Assembly: GCA_004123355.1 (NCBI GenBank) | Contig: SCHM01000002.1 | Coordinates: 2,356,001-2,420,000 of the forward strand | DNA from: Amphirosellinia nigrospora | Taxonomy: Eukaryota; Ascomycota; Sordariomycetes; Xylariales; Xylariaceae | Direction: 5' to 3' | DNA: 64,000 nucleotides | Part shown: one piece after another, positions 24,736 to 36,902 of the stretch | Layout of the letters: every line of letters starts with the position of its first letter | Position numbering within the stretch: position 1 is the first letter of the stretch | The notes under the pieces: generated by a model | What the model was told of the DNA's origin: nothing | Database searches by the model: none | What the model saw: only the letters and a program-made list of their open reading frames with translations | Position numbers and translations under genes: made by a program

Positions 24736-25922
24736 TCAGAGCTCGCCCGCTGTCTTGATTCCACCATCGTGCTCGACCCTCGCTCCGTCGTCTTTCGCCC
24801 TACTTCCTTGAGATTTCTTCGATATTATAGACACTGTGTCTATTTCCCGCGCACTTGTGGCATCGTTCAATGCTTGGCTTATCGGGCGGATGTTCTTGGA
24901 GCATAGTGATGAGACCGGGAGAATATTTGCGAATATTATGTTCAGATTCTGCTCTAGACTGCATTTCGGTCTGCTATTAGTGGGACAGAAGAATCGAGAG
25001 ACTGCATGAGTACTCACACGGCCATAATTGTTGTGATAACCTCAAACATGCGCCTCTCAGGAAATTGCAATAATGAAATGTTGTATGTTCTCAAGACACC
25101 CAGCATGGCGACACTGGGATCGGAGCTTCGTCAGCTTCAATGTTATTTGATGTCCTCTTAGTATTAGACTCACGTAATGCTCATAATTGACAGCAAGTAG
25201 AACGGCCAGCGCACTTTCCCGGGATTTCTAGGTCCTGGATGGCGATGACAGGGAACAGTGCGATGAATAATTGCGTGAAGACGTCAAAAGCTAGCAGTCG
25301 TAGAATCAGCATTAGCACGGAAAAGCTTGCCCTTCTTTAGGGCACAGAAACCAACATACCGCCTTGGGAATACCCTATGTTCTGTTGAATAGCAAGATCC
25401 CAGCAACGGCCAGGTATTTCGGGTTTCCACAACTTCTCAAGCGGCCGGCACTGCACAGCGTAGTGAAAGTATACGCCAGGTTCACGAGAAGGAGGAGTAT
25501 AATCTCCACGGAGAGCACGACCCGCCACACACGAGCCCTGGCCACGAGCCGCCTGGCGAATAGGCATATCGACACCTTGCTCAGCGTCGATCCATGTTGA
25601 GCCATGGCTGTGCTAGATAGTCGAACTGGAGTGCGCTCCGGAGGTCGTTCTGGCTCACGCTTTCCACTATGGCGAAGCTCACACCGATAATTCCTAGGAG
25701 CTAACTAGCATGAGTAGTTATTGGGAAAAGGGAATGCAGAATGATGTGTTCACGAACCATTGCGCCGCCAACGAAGTAGTCCTCCCATCCTACCGTCTTG
25801 TTGATCCGCGATTGCACCCAGTACCTCAGCATACACGTGAGCAAGGCGATGGCCATCGTCGTGACAGACACCGCTAACAAAGCCGGCCCTCGCGAGCCGG
25901 ACATCATGGATATCACGTCCAT
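24736..25922 (-). CDS. Rhodopsin-domain (SAT4/PTH11-like) integral membrane protein
   Basis: A seven-helix fungal membrane protein of the PF20684 family. ATG at 25922 gives RGPALLAVSVTTMAIALLTC and RINKTVGWEDYFV, the family opening. A probable intron lies at 25694–25753. The next exon gives IIGVSFAIVES and ALQFDYLAQPWLNM, then LSKVSICLFARRLVARARVW and LLLVNLAYTFT. The motif QCRPLEKLWKPEIPGRCWD with AIQQNIGYSQG is diagnostic. Membrane segments can be traced to about 25020, and the C-terminal cytoplasmic tail is uncertain; 24736 is the stop of the most plausible frame. There are frame changes near 25570, 25450 and 25350. No CFEM domain is visible at the N-terminus. Ligand unknown. Confidence 0.78.
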
Positions 25923-27510
25923 GTCAGTCGGATGGGCCCCAGGCCAGATGGATGTCGTCGTGAGGGTCGGCTGCTTACGTAGTCATGGAAGGAGATGAAC
26001 CAGGTCTTCTCCGTGTCATGACCGCCGCAAGTAAGTATAACTTCCGTCGAATTTTGCGCAATCAGGTCAATACTCCGAGAGGCAGTATCAAGGTGGGTCG
26101 TGATCGATGTTATACTTTGGGAATTTCTCCGACTTGCAATTGTTCCGGATAGGCGGCGCCCGGTGAGCTGCGTGGCGAAGGCGAGCGTAACCCGACGAGA
26201 CACCGATCTCCCGGGTCAAAGCTGCTGCTATCCGTCCTTTTGGACACCTTTTGAGAGGAGAGGATAACATATGTCTGGTGACATAATTTGCCATCTTAAG
26301 CATTTCTCGAAACAGAGGAACAAAGCGCGCGCTTCTGCAGCTGAGATGTTCACCCGGAAACGTGGTGGACGTTTAGGCTAATAGAGAATGCTTACTCGTT
26401 TTATCATCACATGAATATCGAGGGACCCAAGTATATAATAGTCTCCGACCCCATCTTACCTTATCCGTGTCCATGGTAATCTTGTCTTGTCGGAATATGG
26501 TTGGAACAGATCAAGGCGGGACTATCGTGTCCCGTTTGCTATAGTCGCAAACGCACACTTGAACTATGATCGACATGTGCAAGGCACGGCAAAATGCAAC
26601 GTGTAAAATATCTTCTGTCTCAGTGTGTCAATCAAGATTCATGCAAGCTATCAATTAGTCTACACATCGGACAATTTTTGAGGCGGTTCGGGACATTAGC
26701 CAGACTGCGCCCGTGCCGTGCGCTTTTCACGGTGTCCACGTCGTCCATTTATAGTGTCGCGCGACAGCCTCATTTGCAGCCTTAAGTGTTGTGTGTCTAA
26801 ATAATTGGGGGTACTTGACTATTTACACATGCAAGATTGCTTGCTATGTGTACTTAATATTGTGCGCAGTGCAATGCCACTAATAATGCAATGTGTGAGC
26901 GATTGCGAATATATCAGTTCGTCAGGGTCTAGATTATAATGGACATTGCTGTAGCTGTAAATCGCCAAACTAGTGGTCACATAAAGTTAACAGGTGATAT
27001 GGTAGTATGGCAATGAGGGGTGGTGTTTTGAAAGACTGATGTCTGATCGGCACGTCTGAGCACAAGCTCCGCCCCGGCGACCAAACACAGCGCCACCATC
27101 ATCATACTTAGGTAGGTTGCATCCGAGCATATATTGGTCCCCAACCCGACAAAGATACCGTCGTGTCACGATTTGTGTGCGCACTCTAGGTTTCGGTATC
27201 TTCTCCTTTTGGTTGAACACTACGTTCAAGTCTTGGGGCATGAGCCGATCATGGCCGGGCATTGCTAGCGTATATCAAACCAAGCCTAGGCCAGACAATT
27301 GAACGACCAATGGTCAATCGGATTAGATCTAAGTCAAATATCGATTGACCTGGGAGCGCTGATGGAAAGAAACGTGGGCAGGCCATATGAAAGAGGAACT
27401 ATTCGTTATATTCATTAAGACAACGGTGGTTAAGTCGCTTTTACAATTATTTACATTCGACAATATCGTCCCAGTTTTGATATAGACACTTTTGTTAAGT
27501 CTTATCTCGT
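25923..27510. other. Intergenic region
   Basis: About 1.6 kb with no supported gene. Short frames near 25913–26303 on the minus strand and 26987–27262 lack motifs. The left side should hold the promoter of the rhodopsin-domain gene. Confidence 0.5.
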
Positions 27511-28939
27511 TTAGAATCTGGCCTCGACCTTCTTCTCAGTATCTTGCAAGGCCACGCGCTTGTCTTGGCCTTGCTAAGGACGGACTTGCATTGTTCTGCC
27601 GTGAAGCCTTTGGCCACGACCGCAGGGTTATACCCAAGCTTGTTTTTCTTCCCAATCGTGGCATCGTCGACCTTGGGGGCTGTGGTCCGATCGGGACGGG
27701 AGTACACAGTTACGACGACGGCACCACCGAGACCGAGGTTGTGCTGCAATGCGAACTTGGTATTGGGCACGGCACGGTTGTTGGCCCATCCTCGCATGTG
27801 CCAAACCAGCTCTGCGCATTGAGCGATGCCGGTGGCGCCAAGGGGGTGGCCTTTAGAGATCAACCCTCCGGAGGGGTTGATGACGACTTTGCCGCCGTAA
27901 GTAATACCCCGCTGCGGACCAATTCGTGTGCCTTTCCAGGCTCTGATAAACCAAGAGCATCGATGACGAGCATCTCGTTAGCGGAGAAGCAATCGTGCAG
28001 CTCGCATACTTGGACATCATCTGGGGTGATCTTGGCCTCCTCCATGGCGACCCTTCTGGCGTATCTCGTCATGTCGATGCCCATCAGGTCGATAGAGCTT
28101 CCTGAGAAGAGGCTAGGAGCGTCGGTGGCCATGCATTGGCCGGCGATCAGAATAGCCTGATCCTTGAGATGCGGTCGTGCATCAAGGAAGTCTTGGGAGA
28201 CCAGAACAGCGGCGGCTCCGCCATCCGACGTGGGACAGCATTGGAGTTTAGTTAGAGGCTCGTGAATCATGGGCGCCTTCGTAATCTGTTCCAGCGTATA
28301 AACGTCCTGGAATTGAGAATAAGGGTTACGAGTTGAGTGCTCATGGTTGATGCGTGCAATCTCTGCGAAATCTTCCGCTTTGGCGCCGTACCTAGGTGCT
28401 GTTATTAGTATCACTCTGTGGTGGAAATTGGTGCTTGGGTGACTTACTTCTGCATGTACTCTTGGCCAGCGTTTCCGAACATCTGGGCGGCGCCGGGAGC
28501 GTTGGTAACGCCGCGAGTCTCGGCCATCATCTTGGCCGTTGTTCCGTGGGGTTTCCGCGGTCGTTGAAGAAGCTCTGGAGACTTCCGCGCATCATCTTCT
28601 CAAAACCAACAACCAGAACGCAATCAGCACCACCGTAGGCGATGGTACTCCTGGCCATGGCAAGACCGGTCGATCCGGTGGAGCAGTTGTTGTTGACATT
28701 GACGATGGGGATTTGGGTCATGCCGAACTGGTAAAACACACGCTGACCGCAGGTTGAGTCGCCGTAGCAGTAGCAAGCGATTCCTGCTCTACATCATCGT
28801 AGTTGATTTGTGCGTCGAGCATGGCCTTTACACCAGCCTCAAAACCCAGTTCTGTGTAGTCTACTTTGCCACGGGGCTTGATGAACTTGGTCATGCCCAC
28901 GCCAAGCACGTAGACCGGCTGCTTCTGTTTGGCTGGCAT
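27511..28939 (-). CDS. SCP2-type thiolase (acetyl-CoA acetyltransferase family)
   Basis: Thiolase related to the sterol-carrier-protein X thiolase, expected in peroxisomal beta-oxidation. ATG at 28939 gives [19 protein letters not shown]. The block [20 protein letters not shown] holds the nucleophilic Cys. Intron 28392–28447 (56 bp, GTAAGT donor, ACTAAT branch point) joins EYMQK to [30 protein letters not shown] and [17 protein letters not shown] are the catalytic His and C-terminal Cys/His regions. The most likely end is the stop at 27511–27513, giving the tail KKVEARF. The final ARF resembles a weak peroxisomal type 1 signal, which is inference. No SCP2 lipid-binding domain follows. Frame changes occur near 28760, 28540, 27865 and 27545. 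Confidence 0.87.
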
Positions 28940-29629
28940 TTCGGCGAATTCTGGTATCGTTAAAATAGAAAGAAGTACCGGATGAAAGAATATTTGAAGA
29001 TTGAACGGCTGAAGAGATTAGATCGTAATTGTTATCTTCAATTTAATTGGGAGCTGTGTAGTATATAAGATGTTTTGAAGAGCTAAAGATCCGGGGAAAG
29101 CTCACTCTTTAGCGGTTGTGCTACTAGCAACAACCTAGTTCGAAGCCGTTGCCTTAGTGGCAAAGACCCCTGCTACCTAGGTTGGGTCTCCCCACATCTG
29201 CGGGGAAGGTAAGCTGTGCCGAGGCAACCCCAAATACGTTAGCGCTACTCCTTCTTATCGATTAACTATGCCTACTATATATAGATACCGGCCCAGAAAT
29301 GGGGATTTATCGATAACGCTTGGTGAAACGTAGATGGAACTAGCCCATGAGGCTCTAGCTCGCCTTAATACAGGTGCCTAGTAACACATGTCCCGCTAAC
29401 CGAATCTGGGCACAGTGACGAAACAGAAAGCGAGCTGCTGAGGCCCCTCGTCAGATCCCTTGATTCTATCAACCTGGCTTTTAACATTCGTGGCCTCTGC
29501 CTTTCGAGTGTCGAGTCACACCTCTTTCCGATTATACTCAAACTCACGAAATTCCTAATTTCTAGAAACCTCAACATCCCTTTCCCCCTCCGTTTCCTCA
29601 CGAATAAGCAGGTCTTTATTCTTGTCGTT
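28940..29629. promoter_or_regulatory. Divergent promoter region, thiolase / SEC18
   Basis: The two start codons are 690 bp apart and divergent. A CCCCACATCTGCGGGGA inverted repeat is found at about 29192–29208; a related CCCCGTCTGCGGGGA lies at 45481–45495. Function unknown. A pyrimidine-rich stretch precedes the SEC18 start. Confidence 0.4.
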
Positions 29630-32262
29630 ATGTCGAGGATGCCGTTTGGACTGCCTGGGTCAAACCCACGAGCCCCTCCCCGAGAGAAACAATATACCGA
29701 CGCGCCGGGCGCTCCTTCGTATGGCAGACCCGATGCCTATGGCGCGAACCAAGGATATAGAGATAGAGATCCCCGGATAGCTCCACAAGGTGGCAGTGGT
29801 GGTGGCGGTGGTGGACCTGGAATGCCTCGACAAAGTGCCCCAGCGCGCGGCCCTGCCAGACAGGTCCCCTTGAGAGTTGAGAAGATCGCAGATAGAACCC
29901 TTCAGGAGAAGCTCATTTTCTCTAATTTGTGAGCATTTCCTAACCGCCCCGCCTTGTTGTACCCACGGCCGGTGTCGTTCCCGAGCTGACCGGTCGCGAT
30001 ACAGATGCGCCGTATCTCCAGACGACTTTCCTCCTCCTCGAGACGGCTCCTATCTATATATCCTTGTTCGCGGCGGCCAGCCTGTCGGCGAGTACGTCGT
30101 CACCGCGCAGGCGGTGCCAGGCTACCCCAAGGCTGTATAAGTTTGTCGGACCCTCAGCGTTCTTGGTGCGGTATCACCATGACAGACCAGTTCACCGGCG
30201 AATTATATGATCCGTTCGCGTCGAGTGGCAAGGCGTATCTCGGTTCCTTAGATCTAGAGATCGGATTTGCCTCGCTCAAGAAGAGGGTCGACACCCCGTA
30301 CGACGAGGATGAACTCTCCACCATGTTCATCAAACCTTCCAAAATCAAGTGCTGACCCCTGGCCAGCGAATGCTGATGAGTTTTCGGAATATTCTCTTGC
30401 AATCAGCGTTAAGACAGTGGGGCTGGTCGACCTTGCCATGGCATCTGATGCGTCTAGCAAACAAATATCTCGGGAAGGGTCGGCGAGGGGTATACTGACC
30501 AGCCAAACCCGAGTGCTGTTCCATCGCGACGGCAAGGGCGATTTCAAACTGAAGCCTCAATATCCAAACCAAACTCGAACGCTATCTTGAGCCCGGATTT
30601 CAAGTTTGAGGATATGGGTATTGGTGGTTTGGGCGATGAATTCTCGACAATCTTTCGCCGAGCATTTGCGTCTCGTATCTTCCCAGGATTGATCGCAAGG
30701 ATTGGCATTCCTCATGTTAAGGGAATGCTGCTTTATGGGCCTCCCGGTACTGGAAAAACTCTGATTGCTAGACAGATCGGAAAGATGCTGAATGCCCGCC
30801 CGCCTAAGGTGATCAACGGCCCCGAGGTCCTTAATAAATTCGTAGGCCAGTCCGAAGAGAATATTCGAAAACTCTTCGCAGATGCTGAGGCGGAGTATAA
30901 AGAGAGGGGACGAGAGCAGCCTCCACATTATCATTTTCGACGAACTAGACGCTGTCTGTAAACAGCGAGGATCGGGGGCTGGTGTGGTACCGGTGTGGGT
31001 GATAGCGTTGTCAACCAGTTGTTGTCCAAGCTTGATGGCGTGGACCAGCTCAATAATATCTTTTAATCGGAATGACAAACCGAAAAGATATGATTGATGA
31101 TGCCTCCTTCGACCTGGTCGTCTTGAGGTTCATCTCGAGATTTCACTCCCAGATGAGCCTGGCGGCTAGAAATCCTCAAGATCCACACTTCCAAAATGAA
31201 GACCAATGGTCTACTCAATCCTGATGTCAATCTAGAAGAGTTGGCCGGTGTCACAAAGAATTTCCTCAGGTGCTGAGCTCAACGGTCTTGTTAAAGCGGC
31301 AGCTTCATTTGCATTCTCACGGCACACTGAGGTTGGGCAGCTGGCTGCTGTAAAGCAAGATGTGGCAAATATGAAGATCAACCGTAGTGACTTCATGAAC
31401 GCCTTGACTGAGGTTCGGCCCGCCTATGGTGTGTCTGAAGCTGAGCTGGAGGAGGCTCTCAGATTGGGCATTATACCCTACAGCCCTCATATTGACGGAA
31501 CCATCGAGGAAATGATGCGCGTTGTCGGCATGATTAAGGACGACCCTAATAAGTTCAGCACTTCGGTGCTTTTCCATGGACCTAAGTCTTCAGGCAAGAC
31601 CGCATTAGCAGCGCACATCGCGATGCAGTCTGGCTTCCCATTCGTCAAGATGATCACACCAGCCGACTTGGTAGGTTATCGAGACGACTTCGCCAAGAAA
31701 GATTACGTCCACAAGGCTTTTGCAGATGCTTACAAGTCGCCGCGAGTATACTCATTCTCGATGACTTTGAACGGTTGATTGGATGGAATCCGATTGGAAT
31801 GCGGTGCTCTGAGACCATGCTTCAGGCACTCACGACGCTCATCGTCTCCAAACCTCCGAAAGTAAGCGCTTCGCACGATATTATATCTTATCTATAGGGA
31901 ACACAACGCTTACATTTGTATAGAATCATCGTTTACTAGTCTTTGTAACTACATCTAGGGCCTCTATGCTGAAGATGCTTGAGATCGACATGGACTTCGC
32001 AAAGAAGGTGGCAGTTCCAGCTGTATCCAATCTGCAGGAGCTCAAGCCGATACTGCGCGACTCCAGAGTCTTCAACCCCGAAGACATCAATGAAGCCATC
32101 AATATGGTTCAGCAGGGCATAGGATCAGATAGGATTGGTGTGGGCGTTAAGACGGTGTTGGACTGCATTTTTGAAGCTCGAGCAGGCGGTGGACCTAACT
32201 CTGAAATTCTAAGGACGTTCTCTGAGCTCCTAGTTGAGAAGGTACAGGAATTGCAGGCTTAA
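29630..32262 (+). CDS. SEC18: SEC18/NSF vesicular-fusion AAA ATPase
   Basis: Hexameric ATPase that disassembles SNARE complexes with alpha-SNAP (Sec17) on membranes of the secretory pathway. Exon 1 (29630–29928) has a Gly/Pro-rich leader and ends in LQEKLIFSN. Intron 29929–30004 rejoins [15 protein letters not shown]. The N domain follows. D1 has Walker A GPPGTGKT (30737–30760) and Walker [10 protein letters not shown] (about 30930). The run [20 protein letters not shown] is diagnostic. D2 has GPKSSGKT (31578–31601) and WNPIG. Intron 31862–31923 precedes the final exon, ending VEKVQELQA at 32262. About ten frame changes lie between 30125 and 31830. Sec18 is essential and normally single-copy, so these are most likely consensus errors. 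The expected length of about 830 residues is matched. Confidence 0.93.
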
Positions 32263-32542
32263 GCTCAAGACTGCCTATAGAGCTAAATGCCAGCGTTTTT
32301 TGGTCTACAATCATGATGCAATTAGTGCCAGTATAGAAGTTATGAGGCATACAATAGTGCAAAGATTTCACAATGGAATGTGTAAGGTCCAAACAGTTGT
32401 CAAAACTTTCATGAATCACTGAGATGCGGGGTTATGTCATATCGTGTTGAACAAAACAGTACCTCCCTTCCAAGGCATTCAAATTCGACCACCTACCCGG
32501 CAAAAAGACTATTGTTACACGGGTCCAGTGCAAAGATAGTGC

Positions 32543-32870
32543 CACACGGATCTAGCACGGAGCTCGCCAAATACCTAGGTATTACCATTTACCTACAAGG
32601 CGAAAATAATCGTACAGAGTTATCATAAATCTCAAGTAAACACTGATGCTAAACTTGAAGACTAAAATAGTTAATTTCCGGCTATATAGGTTTATAAAGG
32701 TCCGCGAAGCTATAAAAAAGGAAAGGAGCACTTTGGGCATAAAATGGTACGGAATCCTCCCCTTCAGAGAGGAAGAATTTATATCTATGTGGCCCTTTTA
32801 GCACGATAGTTGCTTATTATTTAATTTGAACCAATTCTAAGCCCTTCAATTATCTGAGCCCTTGTGACAA
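32543..32870 (+). repeat. Dispersed duplicated segment, copy 2 (short, RIP-like)
   Basis: Shorter copy of 23470–24169, same orientation. In a shared block, copy 1 reads ggctacacaggtct (23594–23607) and copy 2 reads ggctatataggttt (32680–32693). Two of the C-to-T changes are in CpA context, the preferred target of repeat-induced point mutation. The remaining spacer 32263–32975 holds no gene. Confidence 0.65.
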
Positions 32871-32975
32871 CCATCGAGTGCACCGTATATTGCGAAACAG
32901 ATCCAGCCATTAACACCGCGAGTTCTCCTTTGAGCATGTGATCGAGTATTGATCGTAGTCTAGGAAAGAACTAAC

Positions 32976-35900
32976 CTAGTGATTATTCCCAAGAAATAGC
33001 ATCATTCTCGTAATTAGCCCACCATTCATTATGTCCGTTCGCCCGCCACTTGCTGATTGGAAATCTGGGGGTAGGCGTGGACCCAATTCCTCCTCGGCTA
33101 AGGCACGATATTGCTCCAGAAGTGTTGTAGGCATTTGGGATTCTGGTGGCGGCCCTGGGGTTGACTCCGCCTCGGCTAAGGCATGATATTGATCCAGAAG
33201 TGTCTTCTGAGTTGGATCCTCCTCTAGAAGTGCTCTGATACAGATTCGACCAGCCTCGCTACGAAAATGATCTTTCATTACATCCGCGCTTGGGAAACGC
33301 AGTCCGCATCCCAAGAACGACCTCCATTCAAGCCTCCTCCACACACGAAATCTCTTAGCTCGTGCAATTTCTCGTGTCTTTTTTTATCGTGCTGTCGTAA
33401 GAACGCCTTATCACAGATTGCACATACAAAGGGACGCACATTCGTATGAGTCCTGACATGGACTTTTAAAGTGTGTGAGCGGGTGAATGTTTTTTGGCAG
33501 AGATTACACTGAAACCGCGAATGATTTGTCGGGTCCCGTCGAGGTTTGGCATTCTCCTTGGGGGCCTCTGGGAAGTCGCCAGACGCATAAACCTGATGGA
33601 CTTCCCGCATGTGTTTTGTGAGATCCCTTTCGTTGGCGCATCCTATAGTCGTGATCGGACACCCTTCCACTGAGCACATAAAAGCGCGATCATGACGGGC
33701 AACATGCTTATCTCTATCTTCGAGCTTCTCAAATCCCTTATGAAAATACTCGCAATATAGCTTAGGGCATTTGAAAATGGTACAACCATAGTACGTTTCC
33801 AGTTCGTTATGAGAAGATGGCGAAGCATTGATGCTGGAGAGTTGCTCTAAAGCAGATCGGAAATTTGTAGTGATTATGGGAAAGTCAAGAGACGGCGTCT
33901 GGTCCTGTAATTTGTCCGCGAGGAGTGATTTACGCGTCCATATTATAATATGCGAAAGGGAGTCATATATATCGAGTATTTCCAATGGTTTTAGTGTATC
34001 TTGCATTCTTTTGGGTATCGGATGTAGATCAATACTTGATCCTGTATAATGAAGATCTAACATCGCCTCCAAATCGTCACCGATTTCGCGGATTTCTCTT
34101 TCTTTCGAGTGTGGTAGCCAAGATAGAAGATGGCGAACCCAATTGACTATTGCATAGTCATAGAATGCGAAGACGCCCGTTTTAATAGCTTCGTCGAGTT
34201 GCGATCCAAGGGTTTCTCGGTTGATGGCAGGAAAGCAAAGATATGCTACGCTGAGAATGCAGAGCTCTCGTTCAACTTTGGGCAGGTTGACTAACTCTTT
34301 TTGTAGAAGGTATCTAAATAAAAAGATATATTTGTGAGTAATAGCGGCCATTCGGCAAGGTTTGGACTTACTCTCTGAGTGTTGGGTGTACCAATTCCAC
34401 TATTTGATCTGGGCGAACCGATACCAACGAAGCGCAGAAATCCTTGGCATTATGAATTAGCCGCTTATTTTCATCGTTGATACTCTGGGCATCGAGATCT
34501 ATAGTTATCGCAGCTTGGATTTCCTGCCATCTTAATGGCCTTTTAGCACAAGCAATCCAAGATAGTAATCGCAGCGTTACTCGTTGCCTTGACTGAGGAG
34601 TCTTGTGTAGGACGCGGGTTATAATACGATCGTACCTGAAATCACAGTTAATGATAAAGAGCAGAGTGAATCGTTTTACACACTATTATTACTCACAGCT
34701 CATTGAGTTCTGTGGGGAACATTTCGGCCCTCCATTCAGCTAGAAGATCATTGCGTGAGGGCTGCTGATAAAGCTCTTCGAGTGCGCACCTCGCAAAAAT
34801 GAACATTCCTATTTTCCTTATTAGTTAAAATACAGTTATCGGTTTACCTCTTCAATTGATCACCTTGAGCCTTAGATGTGACAACTTCGGTAATATTCAA
34901 TTCTTCTCCAAATTTCCCGAACTTTTGTTCAATATGGACTTGCCAAGAGTTGGCATACGTTTTGATATCAAGTCGGTTATTCTCAGACGTAACGCTAATG
35001 GTTGGAATATTACCAAGATCTTTACGTCCAATGCCATCATCTTGGCTGATGAAAAGGCAGCGTATCTGGTCCATATCGATTCGTGGAAGCGAGTCAACTA
35101 CCTGACAAAACCAGCTACAGATCTCTTTACGCTCATCCCGGGAGCATTCATCAATACCGTCGATAATTATGTATGTTTTCTTCATTCGAAGAGCAATCCG
35201 TAACAGACGCTTTGCGGTTTCTGAGCTGGACAAGACGGCCTCGCCACTCTTGGTCGACATCTCATTATCTAGTAGAGCAATAAGGGTGGGGTGTTCAGTG
35301 ACCAGCTGTGCTAGAAGTCCTCGTGCGATGGAAATGAAATTGTTTCTTGTAGGGTCATGGTCGGAACAATAAAAAAATACGATGGATATACCGGCGATTT
35401 GTCTTGCTTTTTCGACTATGACAGATGCAAGCACCGTCTTCCCTGCATCAGGTCGTTAGAGTCATCCTCACAATGATGGATGCTACTTGTGACTTACCGG
35501 TTCCCGGCGATCCGTTCAGCCATATAAGAGGCGACGAGCAATACATCGGATCAAACCATTTTTGGAACCGGTGATCTTCCACAAGCCACTGACCAGCAGC
35601 TGAATTCCCAGACCTGGCCTTGGCGTGACGCTCATGTATTGCCTCCGTATCAGCAGGCGACAGCCAACGTAATATATTTGCTCGCCGACGGGAAAGACTT
35701 TGTTGGTGAATTTCATTAAGTTTAGCCTCGTTGGCTTGCTGGAAATTCTGAATCTGTTGGTACTCAACCAAACTGGCTCTGCTTTCAATAAGCTGACAAT
35801 GGCGTTTAAAGTTCTGCTGGAGGTCATTGAACTTCGATTCGAAGCCTTTCCAAGTCGAAATGAAGAGCTGCTTCCATACTAATACGAGCATTAGCACAAT

Positions 35901-36522
35901 ATTGTTAAAAGAGACCGGAATTTGTGACCTTTCTGTTTAAAGTATCGGAAGGCTTCTAGATGAAAGGCTAATATATCTTTGAAAATGAGTACCAGGACGT
36001 CTCGCATATGTGAGTTATTGGCGAATAGTTCCTTGTAGAGTGAAAGCAACGGAATTTGTTCGCCTATATGCTCGTACATCTTTAAGAGACCGCTAAAAGC
36101 AGCGGGTAGTGTTGAGGAAATCTATGATGAGCGGTTAGAGATTTTCCCAATGAAATTTTATGCCATTAAGCTCACCATGATGACGAGCTTCATAGGCCCT
36201 AGAAACACATGTCAGCAATTTGACGTAATGAGGAAAATAAACTCGTTACCCATATAAATGCCAACAGTGTTGATGCATTCACAAAAGTGTCAATCACTTT
36301 TCCATATTCTGCCATCGTTTTAAGGAATGGTTCAAGTCTTCTCATATACATAAGTTTTCTGCTCTTTGCCTGTTGTTGTTGGATAGCGGATATAGTCCTT
36401 TCGACGTCTTCAAACCTGCTGATTGCGAAGCTTTGTAGCTCTTCTTGGTTGAGCCCAGCCTCAGCTTTGAAGTCTTCAACTGCTTGACGCAATTGCCTTT
36501 CCATGAGCACGCTTGCAGCCAT
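32976..36522 (-). CDS. NLR-like protein: DUF7708, NACHT ATPase, C-terminal C2H2 zinc fingers
   Basis: Eight exons give about 1,060 residues: 36522–36250, 36198–36176, 36121–35929, 35878–35498, 35442–34848, 34808–34697, 34635–34372, 34313–32976. The N-terminus (MAASVLMERQLRQAVEDFKA) and ALLAFIWGPMKLVIMISSTL are DUF7708-like, as is LVLIFKDILAFHLEAFRYFK. A coiled region precedes RRRANILRWLSPADTEAIHE. NACHT has Walker A GSPGTGKT, split by intron 35443–35497, and Walker B TYIIIDGIDEC. RLLSWIACAKRPLRWQEIQA is the winged-helix-like part. The last exon has FQCNLCQKTFTRSHTLKVHV, FVCAICDKAFLRQHDKKRHE and a variant finger ending GCGLRFPSADVMKDHFRSEA. Single frame changes are suspected near 36198, 34808 and 33320. 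Known NLRs are nucleotide-dependent switches in self/non-self recognition; a zinc-finger sensor or output end is unusual. It is divergent from a SNF2 helicase. Confidence 0.85.
33059..33204 (-). repeat. Tandem 26-codon repeat in the NLR C-terminus
   Basis: Two direct units with a 78 bp period encode TLLDQYHALAEAE followed by PGPPPES, and TLLEQYRALAEEE followed by PRLPPDF. The block ctcggctaaggca recurs at 33093–33105 and 33171–33183. The units keep the reading frame and differ mainly by substitutions that keep the amphipathic pattern. Confidence 0.8.
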
Positions 36523-36902
36523 TAGTAGCACTTTTGGACCGCGTTATCAAATAAAATAGGGTTTGCAAATGTCATTCGTTCAAGGTATAGAGATTGGAAT
36601 AACGGCATCTAGGATTTCGCCTAGGTGCCTAGTTAAAGGAGCCTTGATCAAGTTGAATATCTTGTGATTTCTACGGGGAGGCTGAAGATTGTTTTCTGCC
36701 TAGCACAGCCCCAATAGTGCTGCATCGATCGGGGCTGAGTCGTATGCATGCAACCTTCTACTTAGACCGCTAAATTGGCGGGGTCAATGTAAGAAACATC
36801 AATCACAATTGACAAGAAATTATCATCCAACTAGATGTAAACACCTAAGAACTAACACGCTCTGATGTGAATAGAGCACAAATAAACTTAGCATTTAGAG
36901 CG
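36523..36902. promoter_or_regulatory. Shared divergent promoter, NLR / SNF2 helicase
   Basis: Only 380 bp separate the two ATGs. It includes a CCTAGGTGCCTAG palindrome at about 36621–36633. Such short head-to-head spacing suggests shared control, which is inference. Confidence 0.45.

Noticed and set aside
25913-26303. Minus-strand frames upstream of the rhodopsin-domain gene
   Set aside because: The gene already has a family-typical start at 25922 and these frames add no membrane segment or signal peptide.
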